A stretch of 5,669 nucleotides of DNA, taken from NCBI GenBank assembly GCA_937942965.1, contig CALDGN010000247.1:1-5669 (forward strand), read 5' to 3'. This document shows positions 1-5,669 of this stretch, piece after piece. Position 1 is the stretch's first letter, and the number at the start of each line of letters is the position of its first letter. A model generated the notes under the pieces. The model ran no database searches. It was given only the letters and a program-made list of their open reading frames with translations, and was not told the DNA's origin. The stretch is from an uncultured Acidimicrobiales bacterium (GTDB lineage Bacteria > Actinomycetota > Acidimicrobiia > Acidimicrobiales > UBA10347). The translations under genes were made by a program, and so were the position numbers.

Positions 1-1
1 A

Positions 2-283
2 CTGGCTGCTGGAGATCAGGCCAAAGAGCTATTTGCGTTCGCGAGCAACCCGATTACGGGGTTAGTGATCGGAACTGTGGCGACAGCACTTATACAATCG
101 TCCAGTACGGTTACTGCCATAATTGTCGGCCTCGTTGCAGGCGGCTTGCCGGTAGGTATTGCGATACCGATGATCATGGGCGCGAATATTGGTACGACGA
201 TTACCAATACGATTGTAAGTCTTGCCGACTATCGCTACGGCCTGCTGCTCACCGCAGCGCGGACCGCCGCGCGAGAGAGCTGA
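2..283 (+). pseudogene. Truncated Na+/phosphate cotransporter (NptA/PF02690-like), 5' end outside window
   Basis: This is the end of an open frame that enters from the left edge and stops at TGA 281-283, leaving about 93 readable residues. It carries the hallmark first repeat of the type II Na/Pi cotransporter family: an NPITGLVIG helix, the QSSST signature (codons near 107-121), then PMIMGANIGTT and TNTIVSL (about 167-223). In the family, these membrane segments form half of the Na+/phosphate translocation site in the cytoplasmic membrane. Full-length members continue after TNTIVSL with a conserved RRAFAGATVHD-type segment and a second QSSS repeat, some 200 or more residues. Here the homology ends at about position 225 and is replaced by a short Ala/Arg-rich tail (LLLTAARTAARES) and a stop. 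The protein therefore cannot be a complete transporter. GC is about 52% over the first 240 bases against about 68% over the next 120, and A/T-ending codons (three ATA, plus TTA and CTA) are common here but rare downstream. It is most likely a decayed or recombined remnant; an assembly join is the alternative. Confidence 0.75.
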
Positions 284-301
284 GCTGCCACACTCTCGGG
301 C

Positions 302-901
302 GTGCATCTTCTCGTCGTACGCCACGCGCAACCCCATGACGAAACCGAAACCGGCGGCGAGGGCGACCCTCCGCTGACCGACCTCGGCCACGCTCAGGCC
401 AAGGCCGTCTGTACCTACTTGCGCACGCAAGGCGTGGACCACATCGTGTCGAGCCCGATGGTGCGAGCTCGCCAGACCGGTGAGCCACTGGCTGCTGAGC
501 TAGGCCTCGAGATCGAACTCGACGACGATCTCAAAGAGGCGGGCTGGCAGCTCGGCAAGTACATCCGGACCGAAGAGAACCTCGACGAATACGCCAAGCT
601 GCTCGACCGGGACCCGGACTACCTCTACAAGCCCGAGGGTCGTGACGGGTTCAGTGAACGGATCATGCGGTCGTTCACCCGCGTGGCCGCCGAGAACCAG
701 GGCCGCACCGTGGCCGTGTTCTGCCATGGCATGGTCACGACGACACTTGTCGCGAACTCACTGGGCATCGTCAACGGCCCCGAGGATCTGCACCCGACCT
801 ACTCGTCGGTCACTCGCATCCAGGCGTCGCCGAGCCGAGGACTGTGGTCGGTACGCAGCTTCAACGAGACGATGCACTTGGCCGAAATCGGCACGCACTA
901 G
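302..901 (+). CDS. Histidine phosphatase family protein (phosphoglycerate-mutase-like)
   Basis: This complete gene encodes 199 residues, a usual length for a single-domain member of the histidine phosphatase superfamily (PF00300). These enzymes hydrolyse phosphomonoesters through a phosphohistidine intermediate and are normally cytosolic; no signal peptide is visible. The first strand LLVVRHAQ holds the RH signature with the nucleophile His8 (Arg7 beside it). The TDLGHAQA segment follows at 26-33. SSPMVRARQTGEPLA (50-64) supplies the second phosphate-binding Arg55, Glu79 in LKEAG is a candidate proton donor, and FCHGM holds the second catalytic His142. The whole catalytic set is thus present. 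The GTG start at 302 is chosen because the conserved first strand begins at the next codon; the ribosome-binding site is weak. It begins 18 bases after the transporter fragment's stop. The substrate cannot be told from sequence: a phosphoglycerate mutase, alpha-ribazole phosphatase or sugar-phosphatase role are all possible, and cofactor-dependent mutase is less likely because the protein is short. Confidence 0.93.
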   Translation: MHLLVVRHAQPHDETETGGEGDPPLTDLGHAQAKAVCTYLRTQGVDHIVSSPMVRARQTGEPLAAELGLEIELDDDLKEAGWQLGKYIRTEENLDEYAKLLDRDPDYLYKPEGRDGFSERIMRSFTRVAAENQGRTVAVFCHGMVTTTLVANSLGIVNGPEDLHPTYSSVTRIQASPSRGLWSVRSFNETMHLAEIGTH

Positions 902-935
902 CGCCGTTCTCGGTCGCAACAGCAAACCTGGGATA

Positions 936-948
936 GGCCCTGCGGGCC
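936..948 (+). terminator. Short GC hairpin after the histidine phosphatase gene
   Basis: GGCCC (936-940), a TGC loop and GGGCC (944-948) form a perfect 5-bp stem 35 bases after the phosphatase stop. No T-run follows, so it is at best a weak terminator or mRNA-end stabiliser of the kind seen in high-GC genomes. Confidence 0.3.
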
Positions 949-969
949 ATCTCGAATTGGTCGCAGCTA

Positions 970-982
970 GGTCAAATTGACC
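970..982. promoter_or_regulatory. Perfect 13-base dyad GGTCAA-A-TTGACC, candidate operator
   Basis: Two exact 6-base inverted half-sites around one central base lie 62 bases before ATG 1045 and 68 bases after the phosphatase stop. The compact symmetry looks more like a dimeric regulator site than a hairpin, because a one-base loop cannot fold well. Its right half, TTGACC, also resembles a -35 hexamer, but I find no convincing -10 at 16-18 bases downstream. If functional, it would most plausibly control the secreted-protein gene. Confidence 0.35.
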
Positions 983-1044
983 GTTCCGCAGGCGACATCC
1001 GCTCATGCAATTGGGAGACATGACCCGGGGCCGACGGCTTGTTC

Positions 1045-1146
1045 ATGTTCCGATTCACGCGTCTTGCGACCTGGACCAGCGCCCTCATTCTGACCATCGG
1101 GGCGCTCCTCGCCACCGTCACGTTCTCTGGAAGCCCTGCATCGGCG
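1045..1146 (+). other. Sec signal peptide of the modular secreted protein
   Basis: A basic start (FRFTR) is followed by a hydrophobic core from about residue 8 to 27 (SALILTIGALLATVTF) and a polar end with small residues, PASA before QAS. Cleavage is predicted after Ala34, with Ala36 (AQA) as an alternative. There is no lipobox cysteine, so it is not a lipoprotein, and no twin arginine, so the Sec route is expected. Confidence 0.85.
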
Positions 1147-3711
1147 CAGGCATCATGGGAGCCTGAAACGGGTCGCATGACGTTGCCGAGCGCACCCGCA
1201 TTCAATGACCTCTCGGGCGCAACGATCTCTGGCGACGGCCGCCTGTGGGCCGTTGACAACAAGCTCAACGATGTCATTGCCTGGCAGCCCTCGGGTTCAG
1301 GATGGTCCTTGGTCAGCAGCTGGGACCTCGCCACGTTTGGCGTGGCCGATGCCGAAGCCGTTTCGTGGATCGAGGGCGACGCGACCAGTGGCGGTACCCG
1401 TCTTGCGGTTGTGGACGAAGAGTCGAACCGAGTGTTCATCGTGGTGATCGACGCGAACGACGCATCGCTCGAACGTGTCATCGACCTTGCACCTTGGGTC
1501 GGGGCCGCCGGCAATGACGGCCTGGAGGCCATTGCCTGGTCTCATGACGAATCGACGAGCAGTACCGATGTGTTCTACGTCGGCATGGAAGTCACCGCCG
1601 AACTGTTCCGAGTCACGGTTCCCGCAACTTCGAACCAGCCATCGTCGGTGCAAGGCATGTCGCTTGGCATCCCCGAGATCGCCGGGCTCGCCGACGATCC
1701 GACCAGCGACGCGCTGTATGTCATGAGCGAAGCCAACAAGACCGTCTACGCAACCTCGACGAGCGGCGCGACGCCGACTGCGCTGTTTTCGACCTCGTCG
1801 ATGTACCAGCCCGAAGGCATCCATCTCGACGCCGGATCGATGACCCTGCATGTGTTGGGCGAGGGCAACCAGGAATACGCATCATGGAAGCTCGCGACGC
1901 CTCCCCCGTCCACGCCGACACCAACTCCGCCAGTGACGCCGCCGGCGGAGTCCGGCACGGTGTCAGTGCGCGTCGATCGCTCCAGCGACGATGCCGAAGA
2001 ACTCGCTGACGGCTCGATGTACCTCAACAGCTCCGACCTCGAACTCACCTGGGACCGAGGCGGTCACCAGAACGTCGGCGTTCGGTTCGCGTCGGTCCCC
2101 GTCCCCGCAGGTGCCACGATCACCTCGGCCGAAATCGAGTTCGAGACCGATGAGTTGAACAGCGGAGCGACCTCGCTGACAATTCGGGCCCACGACGTAG
2201 GCGACGCATCGACCTTCACCACCGGATGGGGCAACATCTCGAACCGTCCCGTGACCAATGCGGCCGTCGGCTGGCAGCCAGACGTATGGCAGACCTGGAG
2301 CCAACGACACACAACGCCCAACCTCGCCGTGGTCGTCCAAGAACTCGTCAACCGACCGGACTGGCAGCCCAACCAAGCGATGGCATTCGTGTTGACCGGT
2401 ACCGGCGAGCGCACCGCCCGGAGCTTCGACGGCCGTGCCAGCGCAGCGCCGCTGCTCACCGTGACCTGGGACGCGAACGCACCGGCACCGACCCCTGAGC
2501 CCACGCCTCAACCGACTCCGGAACCCACCCCCGACCCGACGCCTGAGCCGACCCCACCGCCAACGACGGGATCCGCGCAGAGCGCCACGGTGCAGATCGC
2601 ACGCGGCGATGATGACGCCGAAGAGCGGGCCGACGGTTCGATGTACCTGACCAGCTCCGACCTCGAGCTGACTTGGGATGGCGGCGGCCACCAGCATGTC
2701 GGCTTGCGGTTCGTCGACCTTCCGGTGCCCGCGGGCGCGACCGTGACCGAAGCGTCGCTCGAGTTCGAAACGGACGAGGGCAACAGCGGCTCGACCTCGC
2801 TCGTCATAGCGGGCCATGCGACCGGCAATGCCGGCATCTTCACAAGCGCGACCAACGACATCAGCAGCCGTACGACGACCAATGCGACGACCACGTGGCA
2901 GCCAGCCGCATGGCAGACCACCAACGAGCGACACGTCTCCCCCGACATCGCCAACGTGGTGAATGAGATCGTCGGCCGCGACGACTGGAACCAGGGCAAT
3001 GCCCTCGCAGTCATCATCACCGGCACCGGCGAACGCACCGCCGAGAGTTGGAACGGTGAACGCGACGGTGCTCCCCGCCTCCACCTGACCTGGACGACCG
3101 ATGGTTCGACGCCACCGGCACCGCCCACGCCGCAACCGAGCCCGACTGCCGAGCCCACGCCCACGACACCGCCGACGGGACCGACCCCGACTCCGCCGAC
3201 GGCACCAACCACGATGACGGTGGCGATCACCTCTGGTGCCGACGACATCGAAGTTCGATCCAATGGCAGCCACAACGTCAGCAGCGGTGACCTCGATCTC
3301 GCCAACCCGGCAACACCCGTTGCCTTGCGCTTTGACGTCTGCATTCCTGCGGGCACGAGCGTGCTCGAAGCCCGCCTGCAGATGACCGCCGACGAGGCCG
3401 ATAGTGCCGCTACGTCGGCGACCGTGCGGGCCGAAGCGACGTCGAACGCCGCAGCATTCGCGACCCAACTCGTCGGCGATCGTGCGATGACATCGGGCGC
3501 CATCTCGTGGCCGACCTGGTCGACGTGGACGCCAGGCACGGTCGAGACATCGCCTGACCTCGCGCCACTGATGGCCGAAATCGCAACCGCTGGATGGTCG
3601 GGTTGCGGCAACGTCGTCTTCGTCCTCGAAGGCAGCGGTGACCGCGAGGCCTCGTCCTATGACAGCAACCCCGCAGCAGCACCGCGACTCATCCTCACCA
3701 TCGGCTCGTAG
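1045..3711 (+). CDS. Secreted modular protein: YjiK/SdiA-regulated-like beta-propeller plus three repeated beta-rich modules
   Basis: The gene encodes 888 residues from ATG 1045. TTG 1039 is in frame and has GGGG 8 bases upstream, so it is an equally possible start; TGA at 1021 rules out anything longer. A Sec signal peptide ends at ASA|QA (about residue 34). Residues ~47-283 look like a beta-propeller of the SdiA-regulated/YjiK or phytase-esterase-like type, with blade-like motifs NDLSG, ADAEAVSW, AVVDEESNRVF, NDGLEAIAW, EIAGLADDP, YVMSEANKTVY and YQPEGIHLD. Three related modules follow (305-477, 513-684, 724-887), separated by Pro/Thr/Glu linkers. Module motifs are DDAEE, DGSMYL, SSDLELTWD, VGLRF, PVPAGA, FETDE, ISSR, a TPDL-like segment and TGTGERTA. 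This module resembles repeated carbohydrate-binding-like beta-sandwich domains of bacterial secreted proteins; I do not name a family with certainty. No catalytic domain, transmembrane anchor, LPXTG or type IX tail is visible, so it is probably released. The only two cysteines of the mature protein are in the third module. The function is unknown; polymer or glycan binding is inference. Confidence 0.9.
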   Translation: MFRFTRLATWTSALILTIGALLATVTFSGSPASAQASWEPETGRMTLPSAPAFNDLSGATISGDGRLWAVDNKLNDVIAWQPSGSGWSLVSSWDLATFGVADAEAVSWIEGDATSGGTRLAVVDEESNRVFIVVIDANDASLERVIDLAPWVGAAGNDGLEAIAWSHDESTSSTDVFYVGMEVTAELFRVTVPATSNQPSSVQGMSLGIPEIAGLADDPTSDALYVMSEANKTVYATSTSGATPTALFSTSSMYQPEGIHLDAGSMTLHVLGEGNQEYASWKLATPPPSTPTPTPPVTPPAESGTVSVRVDRSSDDAEELADGSMYLNSSDLELTWDRGGHQNVGVRFASVPVPAGATITSAEIEFETDELNSGATSLTIRAHDVGDASTFTTGWGNISNRPVTNAAVGWQPDVWQTWSQRHTTPNLAVVVQELVNRPDWQPNQAMAFVLTGTGERTARSFDGRASAAPLLTVTWDANAPAPTPEPTPQPTPEPTPDPTPEPTPPPTTGSAQSATVQIARGDDDAEERADGSMYLTSSDLELTWDGGGHQHVGLRFVDLPVPAGATVTEASLEFETDEGNSGSTSLVIAGHATGNAGIFTSATNDISSRTTTNATTTWQPAAWQTTNERHVSPDIANVVNEIVGRDDWNQGNALAVIITGTGERTAESWNGERDGAPRLHLTWTTDGSTPPAPPTPQPSPTAEPTPTTPPTGPTPTPPTAPTTMTVAITSGADDIEVRSNGSHNVSSGDLDLANPATPVALRFDVCIPAGTSVLEARLQMTADEADSAATSATVRAEATSNAAAFATQLVGDRAMTSGAISWPTWSTWTPGTVETSPDLAPLMAEIATAGWSGCGNVVFVLEGSGDREASSYDSNPAAAPRLILTIGS
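1957..2475 (+). repeat. Module copy 1 of 3 in the secreted protein
   Basis: This copy aligns with copy 2 without a single gap at a constant offset of 624 bases (208 codons). I count about 98 identical residues out of 171 by eye (about 57%). Runs such as DGSMYL, SSDLELTWD, PVPAGAT, EFETDE and TGTGERTA are shared exactly. Most DNA differences inside these runs are at third codon positions, which points to an old internal duplication held under protein-level selection rather than a very recent one. Confidence 0.85.
2491..2562 (+). repeat. TPxP tandem linker repeat between modules 1 and 2
   Basis: Six consecutive tetrapeptides of form TPxP (x = E, Q, E, D, E, P) are encoded by 12-base units. The unit DNA varies at synonymous sites, so it is a protein-level repeat rather than a perfect DNA microsatellite. 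It forms an extended, acidic, Pro-rich spacer typical of secreted multi-domain proteins and is a plausible O-glycosylation target. Shorter, less regular Pro/Thr linkers occur at about 1888-1947 and 3106-3213. Confidence 0.85.
2584..3096 (+). repeat. Module copy 2 of 3 in the secreted protein
   Basis: This is the gapless partner of copy 1. It opens with an acidic run (DDDAEE) and keeps the GGHQ, VGLRF, PVPAGA, ISSR and TGTGERTA positions. It is flanked by the TPxP linker before it and by a Pro/Thr linker (TPPAPPTPQPSPTAEPTPTT and onward) after it. Confidence 0.85.
3214..3705 (+). repeat. Divergent module copy 3, C-terminal, with a cysteine pair
   Basis: The pattern is recognisable from ADDIEV, VSSGDLDL, ALRFDVCIPAG, ADEADS, SPDLAPLMAEI, LEGSGDREASS and APRLILTI. 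It is far more diverged than copies 1 and 2 and slightly shorter, with the SSDLELTWD/GGHQ stretch replaced by SGDLDLANPATP. Cys766 and Cys854 (numbered from ATG 1045) are the only cysteines in the mature protein and could form a disulfide across the sandwich. Confidence 0.75.
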
Positions 3712-3728
3712 CCCGCCGTGTCGGCGGG
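3712..3728 (+). terminator. GC-rich hairpin after the secreted-protein gene
   Basis: CCCGCCG (3712-3718), loop TGT, and CGGCGGG (3722-3728) form a perfect 7-bp all-GC stem starting right after the TAG stop. No U-tract follows (AGGAAACG), which is common for terminators in high-GC bacteria. It probably ends the upstream transcript and separates it from valS. If valS is transcribed from upstream, it would instead sit in the valS leader. Confidence 0.5.
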
Positions 3729-3762
3729 AGGAAACGTTCGCCGACCTACCCGCTGGCGCCCG

Positions 3763-3768
3763 TAGGAT
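3763..3768 (+). promoter_or_regulatory. TAGGAT: ribosome-binding site or -10 hexamer for valS
   Basis: The element sits 8 bases before ATG 3777. AGGA inside it is a good Shine-Dalgarno core at normal spacing and supports the start. The same six bases fit the TAnnnT form of an actinobacterial -10 box, and the distance would put transcription start at or next to the ATG (a leaderless mRNA). No strong -35 is seen. Sequence alone cannot separate the two readings. Confidence 0.5.
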
Positions 3769-3776
3769 CGTCGGCT

Positions 3777-5669
3777 ATGAGTGACTTGGCCAAGGCCTAC
3801 GTGCCCGCTGATGCCGAAGCGGTCGTGACCGCTCGCTGGGATGAAGCGCAGGCGTCGCACGCAGTAGCGCCCGAGCCCGGCTCGGAGACTTACTCGATCG
3901 TGATCCCGCCGCCGAACGTCACCGGCGCGCTCCACCTGGGACATGGGCTCAACAACACGCTGCAAGACGTGCTCGTTCGCTATCACCGCATGAACGGTGT
4001 TTCGACGCTGTGGATGCCCGGCACCGATCACGCGGGCATCGCAACCCAGACCGTTGTCGAGAAGCGACTGCTCAGCCAGGGCATCAGCCGCCTCGAGATC
4101 GGCCGCGAGGCGTTCATCGAGAAGACCCAAGAGTGGAAGGACGAGTACGAGGCCCGCATCCTCGGTCAGCTCAAGCGGATCGGCGCGTCGTGCGACTGGG
4201 ATCGCGTCCGCTTCACGATGGACGACATGTGCGCGACCGCGGTTCGCCATGCGTTCTTCGAGTTCTTCCGCGACGGCCTCGTGTACCGCGGCAAGCGGCT
4301 CGTCAACTGGGACCCCGTCACCCGCACGGCCCTCGCTGATGACGAGGTCGAGATGGAAGAGGTCGAGGGCCATATGTGGTACCTCAGCTACCCGCTCGAA
4401 GGTGGCGCGCTTGCCGACGGCCGCACCCACGTCACGGTCGCGACAACCCGCCCCGAGACGATGCTCGGTGACACCGCCGTCGCCGTGAACCCCGACGATC
4501 CTGCTGCCGAAGCGCTCATCGGCAAGTACCTGATCCTGCCGATCGTCGGTCGTCGAATTCCGATCGTCGCCGACGACTACGTCGTTATGGCCGACCCCGA
4601 GAGCAGCGACTCCAAGGCGCAGTACGCCAGCGGCTTCCTCAAGGTCACGCCTGCGCACGACCCGAACGACTGGGACATCGGCCTGCGCCACGAGCTGCCC
4701 GTCATCAACGTCATGGGCCCCGACGGCGCGATCAGCGACCAGTACGGCTGGGAAGACATCAGCGACGACGCCCGAGCGTTTGTTGGCATGAGCCGCGAAG
4801 ACGCCCGCACGGCGATCGTCGCCTGGTTCGACGAGAACGGTCTGCTCGCTGAGGTCCGCGACTACACCCACTCGGTCGGCCACTCCTACCGCAGTCACGT
4901 GCCGATCGAGCCGTGGCTGTCCGACCAGTGGTACGTGGCCGTCACCGACGACCGGCTCCGCGGTTCTGCGCTGCGAGCGTTGAACGACGAGCAAGCTGCC
5001 GAGATGCCCGATGGCATCGGCGACCGGTCTGCTGACACCGCCGGTGACGGCGAGATGACGTTCTTCCCCGAGCGCTACGCCAAGACGTACTACGCGTGGC
5101 ACGACAACATTCGTGACTGGTGCATCAGCCGCCAGCTCTGGTGGGGCCACCAGATCCCCGTCTGGATGCGAGTCATCGAAGAGAGCGACGCCGCTCCCGA
5201 GGTTGCCGAGTCGCTCGAACGCGTCGGCATCAACGAGCCGACCGCAGTCATCAGCGACTGGATTCCGAAGGGCGCCGCGCACGTCGTTCGCCGCATCACG
5301 CCGACCGAGATCGAAGAAGCGATCTGCATCCCGCCACAAGCAACGCTCGGCCGCACCGAGGGCGCAATGTCCGAAGCCGACCTCGTTGCCGCAGTCGAAG
5401 CCGCCGGCTTCGAACGTGACCCCGACGTGCTCGACACCTGGTTCTCTTCGGGCCTCTGGCCGCTGTCCACGATGGGCTGGCCGTTCCCCGAAGACTTCCC
5501 CGAAACCGTCGGTCTGCTCGAGGCATTCAACCCGACCTCGGTACTGATCACCGGTCGCGACATCATCACCCTCTGGGTCAGCCGCATGGTCATGTTCAAT
5601 CGCTACTTCATGGACGGTCAGCTGCCGTTCGACGACGTGATGATCAACTCGATGATCCAGGACGGCCAC
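3777..5669 (+). CDS. valS: Valine--tRNA ligase, N-terminal 631 residues (3' end outside window)
   Basis: ValRS charges tRNA-Val with valine in the cytosol and edits mischarged threonine. The class I start motif is PPPNVTGALHLGH, with HLGH at 53-56, followed by WMPGTDHAGIATQ (79-91). The CP1 editing domain carries ATTRPETMLGDTAV (222-235) and KVTPAHDPND (289-298). Next come SHVPIEPWLSDQWYV (373-387), DWCISRQLWWGHQIPVW (447-463), DPDVLDTWFSSGLWP (548-562) and ITGRDIITLWVSRM (591-604). The frame is still open at the edge, ending MIQDGH, just where the family places KMSKS; bacterial ValRS is usually about 860-950 residues, so roughly two thirds is present. ATG 3777 is chosen for its AGGA at good spacing. 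Odd points are an 84-residue insert (464-547) without a Cys4 zinc site and a SSDSKAQYASGF stretch in the editing domain, both reminiscent of a non-canonical ValRS subtype. It begins 65 bases after the preceding gene and is probably transcribed on its own. Confidence 0.97.
   Translation, partial: MSDLAKAYVPADAEAVVTARWDEAQASHAVAPEPGSETYSIVIPPPNVTGALHLGHGLNNTLQDVLVRYHRMNGVSTLWMPGTDHAGIATQTVVEKRLLSQGISRLEIGREAFIEKTQEWKDEYEARILGQLKRIGASCDWDRVRFTMDDMCATAVRHAFFEFFRDGLVYRGKRLVNWDPVTRTALADDEVEMEEVEGHMWYLSYPLEGGALADGRTHVTVATTRPETMLGDTAVAVNPDDPAAEALIGKYLILPIVGRRIPIVADDYVVMADPESSDSKAQYASGFLKVTPAHDPNDWDIGLRHELPVINVMGPDGAISDQYGWEDISDDARAFVGMSREDARTAIVAWFDENGLLAEVRDYTHSVGHSYRSHVPIEPWLSDQWYVAVTDDRLRGSALRALNDEQAAEMPDGIGDRSADTAGDGEMTFFPERYAKTYYAWHDNIRDWCISRQLWWGHQIPVWMRVIEESDAAPEVAESLERVGINEPTAVISDWIPKGAAHVVRRITPTEIEEAICIPPQATLGRTEGAMSEADLVAAVEAAGFERDPDVLDTWFSSGLWPLSTMGWPFPEDFPETVGLLEAFNPTSVLITGRDIITLWVSRMVMFNRYFMDGQLPFDDVMINSMIQDGH

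Larger units (their letters stand above)
902..1044. other. Intergenic gap between phosphatase and secreted-protein genes
   Basis: Besides the 936-948 hairpin and the 970-982 dyad, it holds GGGAGA at 1013-1018, close before an out-of-frame ATG at 1020, and GGGG at 1027-1030, which could serve the TTG 1039 start. I see no small gene, tRNA or clear -35/-10 pair. Confidence 0.5.

Noticed and set aside
642..980. A second + strand frame overlapping the end of the phosphatase gene
   Set aside because: Its translation is rich in Arg, Ser, Trp and Cys without domain motifs, and it overlaps the catalytic His142 region of a clear histidine phosphatase gene.
977..1006. TTGACC as a -35 box for the secreted-protein gene
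   Set aside because: At 16-18 bases downstream the sequence is CGCTCA/GCTCAT, with no TAnnnT match.
1013..1022. ATG at 1020 preceded by GGGAGA as a gene start
   Set aside because: It is out of frame with the secreted protein, the spacing to GGGAGA is too short, and no supported coding frame follows.
1888..3213. CRISPR-like or DNA tandem array in the Pro-rich linkers
   Set aside because: The repetition is at protein level (TPxP and related) with variable codons, lies within one open frame and has no spacer structure.
1963..3468. Minus-strand open frames (up to 501 codons) opposite the secreted protein
   Set aside because: Arg/Gly-rich low-complexity translation typical of an antisense shadow. 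The + strand frame has a signal peptide and repeated modules.
1..3711. A phosphate-scavenging operon (phosphate transporter, phosphatase, phytase-like propeller)
   Set aside because: The transporter is broken and compositionally foreign, the histidine phosphatase is a generic cytosolic type, and the propeller shows no visible phytase catalytic signature. The shared theme is probably coincidence.
3657..5669. Long minus-strand open frame (670 codons) opposite valS
   Set aside because: It mirrors the codon pattern of valS in high-GC DNA and its translation shows no recognisable motifs, while the + strand carries an unmistakable ValRS.

Overview
The window reads as chromosomal DNA from a high-GC bacterium. 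From about position 240 onward the coding DNA is strongly G/C-ending at third codon positions. The secreted protein with Pro/Thr linkers and the weak, U-tract-free hairpins suggest an actinobacterium-like organism, possibly an Acidimicrobiia relative. This placement is inference from composition and style only; no 16S or other marker is present.

Layout, all genes on the + strand: (1) 2-283, the 3' end of a Na+/phosphate cotransporter gene that breaks off just after its first QSSS repeat, in DNA of clearly lower GC than the rest; (2) 302-901, a complete histidine phosphatase (phosphoglycerate-mutase-like) gene; (3) 902-1044, a gap with a short hairpin and a perfect 13-base dyad; (4) 1045-3711, a large secreted modular protein with a signal peptide, a YjiK/SdiA-regulated-like beta-propeller and three repeated beta-rich modules joined by Pro/Thr linkers; (5) 3712-3776, a gap with a strong GC hairpin and a TAGGAT element; (6) 3777-5669, the first 631 codons of valyl-tRNA synthetase (valS), cut by the window edge just before the expected KMSKS motif.

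The genes do not form an obvious pathway. valS is housekeeping and probably has its own promoter. The secreted protein probably works outside the cell, perhaps binding carbohydrate or polymer. The phosphatase is a generic cytosolic enzyme. I see no CRISPR array, tRNA, rRNA, insertion sequence, phage gene or defence system. The points most worth a second look are the transporter fragment at a composition break, the architecture of the secreted protein with its cysteine-bearing third module, and two unusual insertions in the ValRS.
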